A stretch of DNA of 64,000 nt from Rhynchopus euleeides (lineage: Eukaryota > Euglenozoa > Diplonemea > Diplonemida > Diplonemidae): assembly GCA_963210315.1 (NCBI GenBank), contig OY723243.1:1736001-1800000 (forward strand), given 5' to 3'. The notes beneath the pieces were generated by a model. It did not search any database and was not told where the DNA came from. It was given only the letters and a program-made list of their open reading frames with translations. Position numbers and translations under genes: made by a program. Every line of letters starts with the position of its first letter. Positions within the stretch are counted from its first letter, which is position 1. Below are positions 39,781-52,454 of the stretch, in pieces.

Positions 39781-41277
39781 GACACAAACACACAACACAC
39801 AAACACGTGATATTTGCCTGCAATGTGAGTGGAGGGGAGGGGGAGAAGGGGGGGGGGGGAAAGGTCGGCTGCGTGCCGCCTGTACTTTTTCTCGACATTT
39901 TAGCCCCCCCCTCCACCCTTCCCATACCTCCACCCCCCCCCCCTCCCCCCGCGCGTAGAAGTCTGTAGAGAAATGAAAAAGAAAAATGAAAAATTGCGCG
40001 TCAGTCGTGGGGGGGGGTTAATCGGTTAATCGTCTTGTGCACCACTCTCCCCCTTCCCCCCCTTTGGGAGTGGAACCACAGTATGGTGACGAAACCCAGG
40101 CTGAGATTGTGGCTATATATAGTGGTGGGTGGGCGGGGGGAGGGGGGGGGGGTGAGTGTCCTTCCCTCTGGGCGGTTGGTGGGGTCGGGGGGGGGGGGGT
40201 GGTTTTTGTTTTATGCCGGTCCTCCCCGCCCCCCGGTTGTGTGGTGTGAAACCAACATCTATCATTCCCCTATCCCTGCCCCCCCCCCCTCCGACAGCCG
40301 TGTCCGAAGTTCCGTATCGTTCTCTCCGGTTTTCCGTATCCGTTTCTGTGAATTCTTATTCCCCCCCCTTTGATTTTCTGGTCCCCCCCCCCTCCATCCA
40401 TTCATCCCCCTTCTCCCCGCCCCGACCCATTTTTAGCTTTTTTTTTATAGCTTTTTCTCACGACGATGTTCTTGCACATATCTTCTTATTTCTCTCTCTC
40501 TCTCCCTCCCCCCTCCCTCTCTGAAGTGTTTGACAGCGTACTGCTGGGATGCTATTCCCTCTCAAGCTCCAGCGTGGCTGACTTTTTCAAACCATTTCTC
40601 TGTCTCTCTGTCTCTCTCTCTCTCTTAGACGCAGTAGCAAAGCGTTGTCAAAACGAAGAAGAGAACTTGTTTTGTGTGTCACGACAACCAGACCCACCCC
40701 ACCACCCCTCACCCCTCCTCTGAAGCAGCATTTTTTTTGTCTTTGAACTTACCCTTGAAATACCCCGTTCACCCCTCACCCTCCCCACTGGCACTTTTGC
40801 TGTTGCTGTGGGGGGGTGGTGTCCTGATACAAAACCACATGCCCATTTCCTGTGCCCCCCTCGCCCCACCCCACCCCCTGCATTTCCTGAAGAGCATCCG
40901 GCATAAAGCCGTCCCTGCTGTCCCAGCCCACCCCTCCACTTCCCCGTATTGTTGCACACCCAGAGACGACCCCCGGATGGCCCACCCCCTTCCCCTGTCG
41001 GCTGATGTGTGGCGGTTTGCTGCTGAGAGGATGTTGTCCATTCTGCTCCATTGCGGCCAGCGCACACACAAAGGGAGGGAGAGGGGGGGGGAGGGTTGCT
41101 GGGGGGGGGGGGCACTGCCAACATGAGAGCGGCAAAATAAAGTTGCAAGAACCGGAGAACGCCCCGCCCCCGGCCGTATGGCGTTGCCTTTGTTTTCACT
41201 CTCGACAATCAAAAAAAAAACCCCCCCCCACCCCGTGCGGATTTTTAATACCGTGGAACAACCAATTCTACATTCTA
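39781..41277. other. C/G-tract-rich spacer, no gene seen
   Basis: Many homopolymer C or G runs and CT tracts (about 40493-40506, 40604-40625). Open frames are proline- or glycine-rich composition artefacts. Confidence 0.55.
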
Positions 41278-41968
41278 CACGGTGGGATCTTGTAAATTTT
41301 ACATGTATAACTACAAGTATATACATGTATTATACATGTATAATACTTGCATGTCAACTATTATACATGTATAATACATGTATATGCCTGAAATATACAT
41401 GTAAAATACATGTATATCAAGTAAAAATACAAGTATAATACTTGCATGTCAACTATTATACTTGTATTTTTACTTGATATACATGTATTTTACATGTATA
41501 TTTCAGGCATTTACATGTATTTTACATGTATAATACTTGTCATGCAAGTATTATACATGTAAAATACTTGCATGACAAGTAAAATACTTGCATGCAAGTA
41601 AAATATATGTATTTTACTTGCATGCAAGTATTTTACTTGTCATGCAAGTATTATACATGTATTTTACTTGTCATGCAAGTATTTTACATGTATAATACTT
41701 GCATGACAAGTATTATACATGTAAAATACATGTAAATGCCTGAAATATACATGTAAAATACATGTATATCAAGTAAAAATACAAGTATAATAGTTGACAT
41801 GCAAGTATTATACTTGTATTTTTACTTGATATACATGTATTTTACATGTATATTTCAGGCATATACATGTATTATACATGTATAATAGTTGACATGCAAG
41901 TATTATACATGTATAATACATGTATATACTTGTAGTTATACATGTAAAATTTACAAGATCCCACCGTG
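41278..41968. mobile_element. Palindromic element P, copy 1 (uninterrupted)
   Basis: 691 bp, ends CACGGTGGGATCTTGTAAAT and its inverse, flanked by TA (41276-41277, 41969-41970). Almost the whole body folds on itself through TACATGTA and ACTTGCATGCAAGT words. No coding sequence. Confidence 0.92.
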
Positions 41969-41989
41969 TACTCTTTACCCCCCCCCCCC

Positions 41990-42549
41990 TGCATAGCGAG
42001 TCAAGGGGAGATCAACCTTGTGATGCCCCCTGCCACTGCTACCTTTCGTCGATTCCCCGCATTGCATGCTGACATTGGTTCCTCCTCCCCCCCCCCCCCC
42101 CCTGCATAGCGAGTCAAGGGGAGATCAACCTTGTGATGCCCCCTGCCACTGCTACCTTTCGTCGATTCCCCGCATTGCATGCTGACATTGGTTCCTCCTC
42201 CCCCCCCCCCCCCCCTGCATAGCGAGTCAAGGGGAGATCAACCTTGTGATGCCCCCTGCCACTGCTACCTTTCGTCGATTCCCCGCATTGCATGCTGACA
42301 TTGGTTCCTCCTCCCCCCCCCCCCCCCCTGCATAGCGAGTCAAGGGGAGATCAACCTTGTGATGCCCCCTGCCACTGCTACCTTTCGTCGATTCCCCGCA
42401 TTGCATGCTGACATTGGTTCCTCCTCCCCCCCCCCCCCCTGCATAGCGAGTCAAGGGGAGATCAACCTTGTGATGCCCCCTGCCACTGCTACCTTTCGTC
42501 GATTCCCCGCATTGCATGCTGACATTGGTTCCTCCTCCCCCCCCCCCCC
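41990..42549 (+). repeat. Minisatellite, five units of about 113 bp
   Basis: Units start at 41990, 42103, 42216, 42329 and 42440. They differ almost only in the length of the terminal C-tract. The array begins 20 bp after element P. No spacer diversity, so it is not a CRISPR array. Confidence 0.97.
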
Positions 42550-45269
42550 ACGGGAGCTCAACGAAATCATCCCGCCTTGGGTTTTGTCACTCAAACAACG
42601 CCGTATCATTTATCAAAAGGGGTGTGTGCGCCATTGGGATCCGTTTGTCGGTCAGCGCTCCCCTCGGCCCACGACCCTTTGGTGTGCTCTATGCATACGC
42701 CCCTTTTAACAAACAAACCCCTCTTTTTTTTGCTGTCACCCGCTCGCACTCCGTTCCTTTATTTTTGACCCCCTCCTCCCCACCTCCCCCCCCCCCTATC
42801 ATCAGAGGCGCCTGGCTCGAATCCTAGCCTCCCCCTGAATAGGGAATGTAACCCACTGGTATTGCACGGTTAGCCCAAACGCTCCCCAGCCTGTGCTGGG
42901 CCTGGGCCTGGTGTGCAGTCGTTCCTGAACCGCGGGAGGCATTCCGAATTTATTTTGAATCTGCGAACCACATTTTGTTTTGTGTTGACAGGTGATGTCC
43001 ACCGTCCTATTGAATGAAGCGAACCCTCGCCCCACATGCAAATTCACGATCTTCGGATCCGTGTGGGGTCTCCAGAGGGGTTGGTTGTGTTTTTTCCATG
43101 TGATATGCGTCTACACATAGAACGCATAACAGTTCCATTTTATAGCCCTTTTCAGTTGATCCCGATCATACCGAAATGTAATTTTAATTCCCCACATCTT
43201 TTTTGTGAAAATCAGTCGGAAACTCAGTCGGATCAGACGCTCGCCAAATTTTGTTTTGTTTGACATCAGTATCATCGCCATACTCGCTTATGATACTTTG
43301 CTCGCAGTATATTTCTTAGCAGGGGCGCATCATGCACCTGCGTAATCTTGAGTTCATTTCCAAGGTGCCCATGCCTGGCACGGCTGGAATCTGTCACGCT
43401 TTGTAGCCCCTGAGTGGCTCTGCGCGATCAATTTTCATGCATGTGAATGTGCTCCCCATTCCCACAGAGGCAGAAATGTCTTTTTGACCCCTTTATGCCT
43501 CTCGGATGAATGGACATTCGCCAGCTCTCCATTGCCTCGCCTTGTCACCTTTCGTATAGTAACCAAGTCATCTGCGAACCTGCACTGCTCCCTCTGTATG
43601 TGTCCACACTCGGACCGTCAGGGCTTGCCGGTGTCGCAGAGACACCTCTGGACCCCCGCCCCAACCCACACGTGCACGCCCTGGTGAATTCTTCAGGGTG
43701 TGCTACTACTAGCGTACTGGAGGGGTGGTGATTTCGCCCGTTCAGGGCTGGAACACCGCCATATTTTTTTGCCCACCGCATCCCATACGCTACTGACTGC
43801 CGAGATGTATCTCAGCCTTCTCCCCCCCCCTGCACTCTTCGCATTGCGGATTACCCTCTCCACCCCTCACCTCCTCACGCAAACATGTGCATGATTAGTT
43901 CGGAACGCACCGGGGCAAAAAAATAAACCGGGGCCTTTGGATGATGAGGCAGGCGCAGATGCCCGGAGGCCCCGAGGCCCAACAGAACAGTTTCGACTTT
44001 AAAATGCCGGTTGTCGTTTGGCATGCTCGCTTTGTCTTAGTTTATTGTCAGTTGTTCTGCATTTCCTCTCCCCAAGTTTGCGGAGTTGGAGCTGTTGTAG
44101 CCAGCCCAAAAGTCTGTGTTTTTTTATGGGGGGATTTCTTTCCTCCAAGAGGACATGCAGAAAAAGAGATTCGCGTCTGCCGTCCAACAGGGCATTGTAA
44201 CGTTATTGTCGTAACGTTATGTCGCTTCTCTCTGGGTGTGTTCTCGTGATCGACGAAGACCCTTCCCCCCCTCTCCATGCAACCATTCCCAAGCCTTGAA
44301 GAGGCACACTGTTACGTTCTTCGTGGCAGGTTCAAAGATATCGTTTTTCTACCCAGACTGGTCGTCCCCCGTGCATCAGCCGTTGGTAACAAAAAAAAGG
44401 TGTTCAAAAAGTTTGCCAAGAAAAAAAAGAAACCGAAAAATTCCGAATGAACGAATACAAACGAGAGTCGGTGGGGCAGGTGGGGCGGCTGGGGAAGTGT
44501 GAAGAGCCCTTCTCCTCACCCCCAACGAAAAATCAGCATGCGGTAGGAAGCCAGTCATTGTTGTGGGGACTACCCACCCCCCTCTTTGGGGCAGTGAGAA
44601 CGAATAAGGGGTTTCCGAAATGATGCTGAAAAAAATGATCCTAGCTCGGCATGGCTGATTTGTGTCTCATGATAGTCTATCGTTCCGGCGTTGCCTCCAT
44701 CCCATTGTTTTGGTTTTGGCTGTTCTTTAGTTGCACTCGCCAAACCTCATTCGGGGGCCATGTGTGTGGCAAATCGGGACGAAGAAAGAAGTCAGTGGCT
44801 GCTGCCAAAGCTATTTATCGTGAGCATTGCAACATTACATTCAAGTGATACCAACGAACCCGGCCCGGGAGAGAGGGCGACGGCTGCGTCCAGCCGGCAT
44901 GAGTTGGAACTGGCACGGTTGCTCGAAACGTGGATATTGCACCAATTCCATTCCATGCACCCCTTGCTAGCCCCTATGATACGCCAACAAATGTCGGTTG
45001 GTGAACAGGAATATCCCAGAGAACACTGGTGCAGGTCAAGCCTGAGCGTCCCGCGTCAGGCCTTGTCCGCCGAAGCACTGTGACGAACGAATCAAAAATA
45101 TCGATGGTGAGAGCTCAAGAGGTGACATGATGTGTTCGATCCGTACTGGCTCATGCGTGCAGTGTACCAACCGACCTTGATCCTTATTACAGTTTGAACC
45201 GCTCGATGTTCTGTAAAAAGGCGCTCAAAGGGGCATACTTGAGAAAACTGCAAAAAAATGCATGGGTTG
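42550..45269. other. Spacer, no gene recognised
   Basis: Mixed sequence with C tracts. No domain-bearing frame, RNA gene or clear repeat was identified. Confidence 0.5.
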
Positions 45270-45395
45270 GCGACGTAGAGGCGACGTAAGGCAATGCCTC
45301 CGTGCGGCAAGGAGAACACGAAACAGCGTCCCCCCTCACCGGAGGACGCGACGAGCACGGCCAAAAATCGTTCAAAATCGTTCAAAAAAATGCAT
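45270..45395 (+). repeat. Dispersed repeat S, copy 3 (3' half)
   Basis: Matches the second half of repeat S from ggcgacgtaaggcaatgcc to atcgttcaaaatcgttcaaa, with substitutions. Confidence 0.75.
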
Positions 45396-47358
45396 GGGTT
45401 GTTCCAAAATCGTTCAAAACCCTCCTCAAAACCAGCAATCGTTTCCCCCTCCTCCCCACCCCACCCCCCCCACCCCGGTCGCCCGGGTGGAAAGTTGCTT
45501 TTCTGCCATCTTCAGCGTGTTCCCGCAAAATGCATCGCGAGCGGCCTGCCTGCATTTTTTTTGCCCTCCACTCACAAGCTTCTCAGCACCTGTCCTGATG
45601 AGGTGCAGGCTCCCTTCCCTTTCTCCGGGCACTGCATCGTTCAGCCCTTTCCCAGGAAGCTTTGAAGCCAGCCTCGAGGCGAGCATCACCGCCGGCTCCA
45701 AACGCCCCACGCAAACACTACGTGCCTAACTCGCTGAGAATATTGGTATTTTCCAACATCGCTGTGCATGTCTCCTCTTTTGGCCTGATTTGCTCCATAT
45801 CGAAAGGCCAGCCTTGTCGGACGTCGCGGCGCATCGAAGTTGAAAGGTCACAACCAAACAGGTGTGGCCAGGACGAACTTGGAACGACACCTCTCGCCCC
45901 CTCTCTCACCGGGGGGGGGTGTATGAAATTTCATTACAACATTCATTATACCAGCCCCTCCTGGCCACGCCTTCCATCACTCCCCCCCGCCCCCCCCCCC
46001 CCCCGCTCCAGGTTGTTTGGCACAGGTTCAAGGCACACCCGCCACCCCCCCCCCCCCTTCCCGCAGGATTGCACGTATGTGGTCTTTTCCCCCAATTTTC
46101 CTTTTCTTCTGCCTCTCTTCTTCGGTGTCTTTCCCAGCCTTGCAGGTGCATACCACCACCTCCCCCCCTCGAGGGGGGCAGTGGCATGCCCATCAAGGCG
46201 CTCCGGGGGGAGGCCCGCACCCCTCCCCTCAACCCCAACCCCGACGCCCGACGCAGCAGCGAAGCGTTATCCCTCACGCGACAACCACCTACAAAACAAG
46301 TTCTCCCTCTTGCTCTCTCTGTCTCTCTCTTCTCGGTCTCTGGTGTTTCATGAAGCGGCCGTTTTTTTTTGTGTTTTTTCCCATACCCAAACCACCCGGA
46401 GGCTAATGTTGACTCGTGGCGTTTTGCAGCGAGAAAATGCGTTGTGTATCACATCACACTCCTGCGCGCGCAGGGTGGGTCCCAAGGACCTGCCCTCACA
46501 CAGCAGCCACGTTTTTTAACCCGTTCCATGTGTGCTGCGTTGTCGTTGCGACACTTCAAACTGCGAACAGTGGTGAGAAGAACACGAAACCGAAGAACAC
46601 AAAAGGTCAAAAAACATCAATCGTTCCAAAATCGTTCAATCAAGTTCTTCGCACGTTAGGGGTTCTTTTTCTCCGTGGCTGCACGAGGCTTTCGAATCGT
46701 TCAATTCACACAAGCCACCCACTTTTCTATCAAGCACCCCCCTCCCCCCCACCATCTTGAGATTGGTGGGGGCAGCGGGGTATCATTATTTTTTCGGATC
46801 ATCACAAGGCCCCCCCTCCCCCTTACCGATACCCCTCTCCCGTCAGAACATCCGGCCGTAGCCCTCTGGCCAAGTGTGGTGTTTTTCGATTTCTGCGTCA
46901 CAGAGCCGATGTTTCTTTGCAGCCTGTGCAGCATCCCCGTCTGAGGGAAGCGGTTCAAATCGTTCAAAAAATGTTGTCAGTGGGTCTGTTGTGGCGAATG
47001 TCCTGTTGGCGGGGCTTGCGAGATTCGCTGATCGGAGAGGACTATGCGGATTAACGGCAATGCCACCTGCTGGCTAGAAGAACCTGAAACAGCGACCCCT
47101 CTCATCGGGGAGCTGCGAAGAGCAAACATCCCCAAAAAAATAGTTCAAAACGTTCAAAGTTGGACCGCAGGTTGTGCGAGTCTTAAAAAATACTGCCTTG
47201 AACCAAAGGCTTCAACGCACTTTTCAGATAAAGAAAGTTTCACAGAGATGCAAGCGAACGCCTGCCTGGACCACATGCTTCATTCTGCCGTGCGAATGTC
47301 CTATTGCTTCCCAGCGCACTGCATCATCTGTTGTGATATTTTCGCGAGAAATATTTGT

Positions 47359-47361
<3 letters not shown>
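45396..47361. other. Spacer with degenerate S-like motifs, no gene seen
   Basis: Contains weak S-like matches around 46565-46640, 46930-46970 and 47050-47150 (agaacacgaaaccg, gttcaaatcgttcaaaa, gaacctgaaacagcgacccc). Frames such as 45662-46519 are Pro/Ser composition artefacts. Confidence 0.5.

Positions 47362-47408
<47 letters not shown>
47362..47408 (+). repeat. CT dinucleotide microsatellite
   Basis: Perfect run of about 23 CT units. Confidence 0.97.
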
Positions 47409-47410
<2 letters not shown>

Positions 47411-47479
47411 GGCCTTCGTTGTCCTCAATGTGCGATGGAATAGGGAAAATATCATGGAATTTTTGACACAGACACGGTT

Positions 47480-48104
47480 GGCAATTGATCCAAATGTGGA
47501 TCAATTGGTCCAAAATTATCAACTCGATTATCAAGGATTACCAACGAAAACAATCCTTGATCCGTTGGTAATCCTTGGTAATTGGTAATCAATTATCAAT
47601 CAAATCAGTTCCCTCACAAATCCTGAGGGGAGCTGACCCAGACGGCCACCCTCAATGGGTAGCGAAAATGGGCACCACATGGGCAAAATGACACCATCAC
47701 GGTTCTCACAGAGCCCAAATATGCCAGGAAACGGGTTTTCGGAGCAGCCGATTCTGGGGTCCAGCCGGGTGCTGCAGGATAGGGTCAACTGAGGAGGCTC
47801 GAGGGAATCTGACCACCTCAAACCCTGTTGGGGACCGAAAAACTCAACTCCCAGGCCAAAATGGCCCGACCACGGCCTTGTCCGTCCCATCCTTGGCGAG
47901 GTTGAGCAGAAAAACGGGCAACGAGGCGGCCGGAATTCTGCAAACCTTGCCTCCTAGCGTCTCTTCCACCACTTGATAATCGGCCAACAATCCTTGATAA
48001 TCCATTATCAAATTTTGGTAATCGGCCAACAATCCTTGGTAATCTTGGTAATTTCCCGAGCATTACCAAATTTTGGTAATACTTGGTATTGGTAACCAAT
48101 TGCC
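47480..48104. mobile_element. Putative 625-bp inverted-repeat element (GGCAATTG ends)
   Basis: GGCAATTG and CAATTGCC ends. Each side is rich in TTGGTAAT, CCTTGGTAATC and TTATCAA words in inverse orientation (47480-47600 and 47965-48104), around a unique centre. No clear target duplication, so moderate confidence. Confidence 0.55.
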
Positions 48105-49876
48105 TACCGTGCACAGAGGTCGATTCCAACCCAACCCAACCCCCCCACAAACACACACCCTCTCTCTCTCTCTCTCCCGGTGCTGCGACGTTGCCACCAT
48201 GTTCTGTGAGCCAAACCCGCTGCTAAGGGAGGGCCCCAGTGGACTTTTTTGGACTGGCCCCTCCCGCACCCCCTCTCTTCCCCCAACACCCGTAACTCCC
48301 CAACCCAGGGTCATCTGCCGTGGATAATAGAATGCTGCCCCGCCTCCCACCCACCCACCCACCCACCCACCCACTTCTTCGAAGCTCTGGCCAACCAGAG
48401 CAGAAGGAAATTGTCAGAACAATGGTCCCCCCCCCCCCCCTCCCGCCTCAAACCCGCATAACGAGTGAAGGGTGATCATTCTTGTGCTCCCTTCTACCTC
48501 TATTTATTATGTCACTACCCCCCCTCCCTCGCCTCCTCACAGGTGGGCTGTGAGGAGCACAGGCCAGAGGATCCGTTCAAAACCCCTCTTCAAGACACCG
48601 CAGAAGATTCGTTCAAAATATTCGGGCGGTGGGAGGGGAGCAATTACCCCATTGCAACCTCTCCCCCCACCCCTCTTCCGACGCAAAAAAAAATCCCCCA
48701 TCGAGGAGGTGTTGGTAGAGTTGATTTGCCTTCACTCTCGATAATCGTTCCCCCCCCCTCCCCCCCGACGCCCCCGTGTGAGGGGCACTCACCTATACCC
48801 ACCCACACCCCTCCCCTGAGTTGTAGCGATTAATGTACCTTCACGAGACGCATCCAGGGTAACCCCAGTTGCCTGCCCCCAGCAGTCTCTCTCTCTCCCT
48901 CTCAGTCCCACTTTCTGGTTTTCTCCCCCACACGCGCACACCACACTTTAACCTTCTTCTATTCGCAACAGCATGTCACACGCACCTTTAACGTGCTCTA
49001 CTTTGCACCACTTTCTCCGATTCGCCTATTTGATATGGTGGTTCGGCAGGAAAAGCAGTGCCCTTCGGTGCTGCAGTGCGCTGGCCTAATTCCACAGGCC
49101 AACTTAAATTCACTGATGTGGGATGTTCATGTCTGACCGTGCTATTTTTTTTACTTCAAAAACACAAGGGCTGTTGCCGGGGAAGGAAGATGGGCGAGGA
49201 GTGGGGTGGGTGCTGGGGTGTACTGCTGCCGGAGTTGGTTCGAGCCTTCTTTGTATTGGAGCCGCTCTGCCTGCTGTGCTGCCTTACCGCGCCCCCTCCC
49301 AACCCATTCGCCAAAGGCTCCCTTCCCCCCCCCCCCTTTTGTATTTATTCACTCTTGACGATCAACCCCCCCCCCTTTTTTCCGTGCAAAGCAAATCATA
49401 ACAACGTGCGGCTCGAAAAAAAATGCCGCTCGTGTGAGTACCGCCCTGACTGGGAGAAAGGGTAGGGCTGGTTGGGTTGGCGGAGTTGGGCGGATGGGCG
49501 AAACGGAAAAATCGACGAGGTCGCAGCGTCAGGGCGTTCTGGGCTGGCTGGTGGTGGTTGGGACAAGACCGACGAGATTAGAAGCGGCACTGGTAGACGG
49601 GTTTTGAGGCCCCCCGCCCCCAGGTTCCCCCTGCCCACCTGGACGGACCCAAGTGCCTCACACCGGATCTCTCCCCACCCGGTGGTCCACCTGACGGATA
49701 CGCGAAAAAAAAAACCGAAACAGTGCCATGCTTGCTGCTAAATGATATTGGGATTGGGACTTTCGGGGTCCTCGCATTTTTTTTGGTGGCGAGATATGTG
49801 CATTTTTATTGGGGGCGAGATTGGGTGGGTGGGGGTGGGTGGGCGCAGCCCCCCCACCCACCCACCCACCCGGTGG
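48105..49876. other. Spacer, no gene seen
   Basis: CT, CCCA and C tracts. A weak S-like piece near 48545-48620. No credible coding frame. Confidence 0.5.
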
Positions 49877-50483
49877 CAGGCATGTCGCTAAGCGTCGGCC
49901 GTCGACCCGGTGATTTTGGGTTTCCACCCCCCATAAAAAAGCGGCAACCTGGCTACACTGGTTCGACGGTCGACGTCGAAGGTTTTGCAGGAACATATGC
50001 TCGCTACCGTGGCCTCCGGCGGCTGGGGGGCTCCGCCCCCCAGACCCCCCTGGAGCCCTTCGATACCCATCAAGTCAGGGAATCCAACCACTCCAGTAGC
50101 CTCAGGCCTCAGGAGGACGCAGCCAACTCACACAGAATCTACGCCCACAATGAACAGATGTTCACTACCGTGGCCTCCAGCGGCTGGGGGGCTCTGCCCC
50201 CCAGACCCCCCTTGTAGCGTGTGCCCATGGCCACCCACCAGCCACGGCACCAAAGGTGGCCAATCGCCGACACTTTGACGCACAGTAAATGGCCCCCAAT
50301 AACTCAAAAAAATTTGAGTAGGGTCGCCGTGAAGAGAGTTTGAACCGTTGATGCCAAAAACGACCCTCTTGTGTGGAAGAACGACGCTGTGCCACCCCCA
50401 TTTTCCTAACAAACTCGCCCCCAAAAAAAATGTATTGGGATTCCGAAATTTGGCCCAAAAATCTCACATTTAGCAGCATGCAT
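49877..50483 (+). mobile_element. Family CAGGCMTGTCGCTAA, copy 2 (diverged, shorter)
   Basis: Left end CAGGCATGTCGCTAA intact. The internal tandem ctccggcggctggggggct segment is present twice. A degraded right end TTAGCAGCATGCATG at 50469-50483 matches the family end at 12 of 15 positions. No target duplication remains, and the right third is unlike the other copies, suggesting an older or rearranged copy. Confidence 0.7.
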
Positions 50484-50720
50484 GAACAGTGCCCCCTTCC
50501 CACAGAGGGCCTTCTCGGAGCACAGGCCGAAAATCGTTAAAAAACAAAGTGATCAAATTCTAAGTAAGATTTCTTCGTCGCCAGCGCGCTTCGGACGGGG
50601 TGGTGGGGCAGGGGGGTGGGGGGTGGGGTGTATGGGGCAGGGGATTGCGGGGGAGTCTTTTGAGCCCGAGTTACATTGTTGTGCTTCGCTCAGAATCCGC
50701 TTCTCCCACCCTTCCATCCA

Positions 50721-50751
<31 letters not shown>

Positions 50752-52355
50752 TTCACCCCCCCCCCCCCCCCCAGGCCATCCACCGCGTCCATCGCCTGAC
50801 GCGCTGGTGAAAACAGGCCCTTGCCCCACCTTCCCCCCTCTCTCCATTGCAAAATACCTCCAGTGGCTCAACAGGCAGTTCTTCCCACACCGCCGGTTCT
50901 TACCCAAAAAAACCGTTCCTACCCCTGGTTTCGCCACCTTTTGAATGGTGTCTACCAGCAAGGTGATCAGGCCCAAGTGGGTGGGAGGGGAGGTGCGGAT
51001 GTATGTGTGGGGTGTCTGATGGTACCGTGGTTCTGACTCAAGGAATACTCCTCAATATCCCAGAGTTCCAAAAGACCCGCTCCACTCCAGGGCATCCCCC
51101 TACAAAGGAGGGGATCGGTGAATGCCGGCTCCCTGTGTGGCAAGGTCTGCCGCATTCAAGGGGGGGAGAGGGAAAATCTGCTCCAATTGGATGATGAAAA
51201 TGTTCGGCCGTTTCCCTGACGGAAGCCTATACTACACTACAAACTTCCAAAAGTGCCGAAACATGAATCATGCACAGTGGTGTATCAGAATCCCCCATAT
51301 TTCGTACTACGTTCGTAGTCAAGAACCCCCTCTTCTGTTCGAACACACCAGGCCGGGGAGGGGGTTTTTTTTGAGCGTGTGCCTTTCTACAACCCCCGAT
51401 ACCACTGCCAGTCACCCCTTCCGCCCAGTGTTGCTGAAAATACCCTGCCCGCAGGAAGCTTCTTCGCACCATTCTCCGACACGCCTGCCGTCCCCCCCCA
51501 CACCCCCCGCCCTGCTTTGTTCTCTCGTCTCACGGCTAATACACTTTCTGAGCCTTCTCTGTCCTGTTTGGCCTTTCTCGCCACACCTCGTTCCGTCCGA
51601 CCGGCCCGCCCCATCCACTCCGCATCAGTTCAAAGAGTTCCTTCGGTGGAGGGGGAGGGTGTGTGCATGCCTTCGATTCGGTGTGGAAAAAAACGCCGAA
51701 ATCTTTGCCGACAGCGAAAGGCCACCCCCCTCACCCCTCGCCCCTCACCGCTCTCGCTATATGCTGCTGAACAACATCACCGATAGTCCCCCTGCAAAAA
51801 AAGTTGTGTGGCCATAATCGCTTCCGTTCGGCCGCCGCCAGGCCGGACAGCACCGCTCCTTGACTTTGGGAGTTTCTCTCTCTTCTATTTTCGGACACAC
51901 AGCCCCCCCCGTCCCTCTCTGCCCCTCTGAGGCGTTGAGGGGGGGGTGGGGGGGGGAGGTTTCACTATCCGAAAAGCCCATTTAACTTTTCCCATCGAAT
52001 CAAGCGGGGCGGTGAACACAGCCACACATACAACGCGCAGGCGCACAAGGCATATATGGCGAGGGGGTGCCAAAAAAAATACGTTGGGTATTCATGCTGC
52101 TTGAAGAGAAATTTACACGCACACTGCGTATGCAGGTGGTGCTGTGGGAGGGCCACCATGTGGTGGCTGCACCGCCCTCAAAGCAGCAACCAACCTTGCA
52201 GAAATTGAGTTTTATTTTCCCATTTCTCTGTCTCTCTATCTATCTCTCTCTCTCTCTCTCTCTCAAGCACGCTAGCCGCTGGCGTGCTGCTTCCCCCTTC
52301 GAAGCCCCCCAGGAGGGGCAAGCGCCAAAACCAGGGCAAAAAGGCAAAACAAAAT
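50484..52355. other. Spacer, no gene seen
   Basis: Begins with a degenerate S-like piece (gagcacaggccgaaaatcgtt). CT tracts near 50723 and 52230. Proline-rich frames only. Confidence 0.5.
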
Positions 52356-52454
52356 GGGGGCCCTCGCTACCAGGTGTGACTGATTGAGAAGAAGTGAGCC
52401 ACGGCCCATTTCCCCTCACTGACTGACGAGCTGTGACTGGTAGCGAGGTCCCCC
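52356..52454. mobile_element. 99-bp inverted-repeat element, family GGGGGCCCTCGCTACCAG
   Basis: Ends GGGGGCCCTCGCTACCAG and the inverse of GGGGGACCTCGCTACCAG, flanked by AACAAAAT and AACAAAAA, an 8-bp duplication with one mismatch. That length fits a hAT-mobilised miniature element, which is inference. Confidence 0.72.

Noticed and set aside
41990-42549. Possible CRISPR-like array
   Set aside because: The unit is 113 bp with no variable spacers and there are no cas genes in a eukaryotic context; it is a minisatellite.
45662-46519. 285-aa Pro/Ser-rich open frame
   Set aside because: Proline and serine come from C-tract spacer composition, and similar frames occur in all C-rich spacers of the window.
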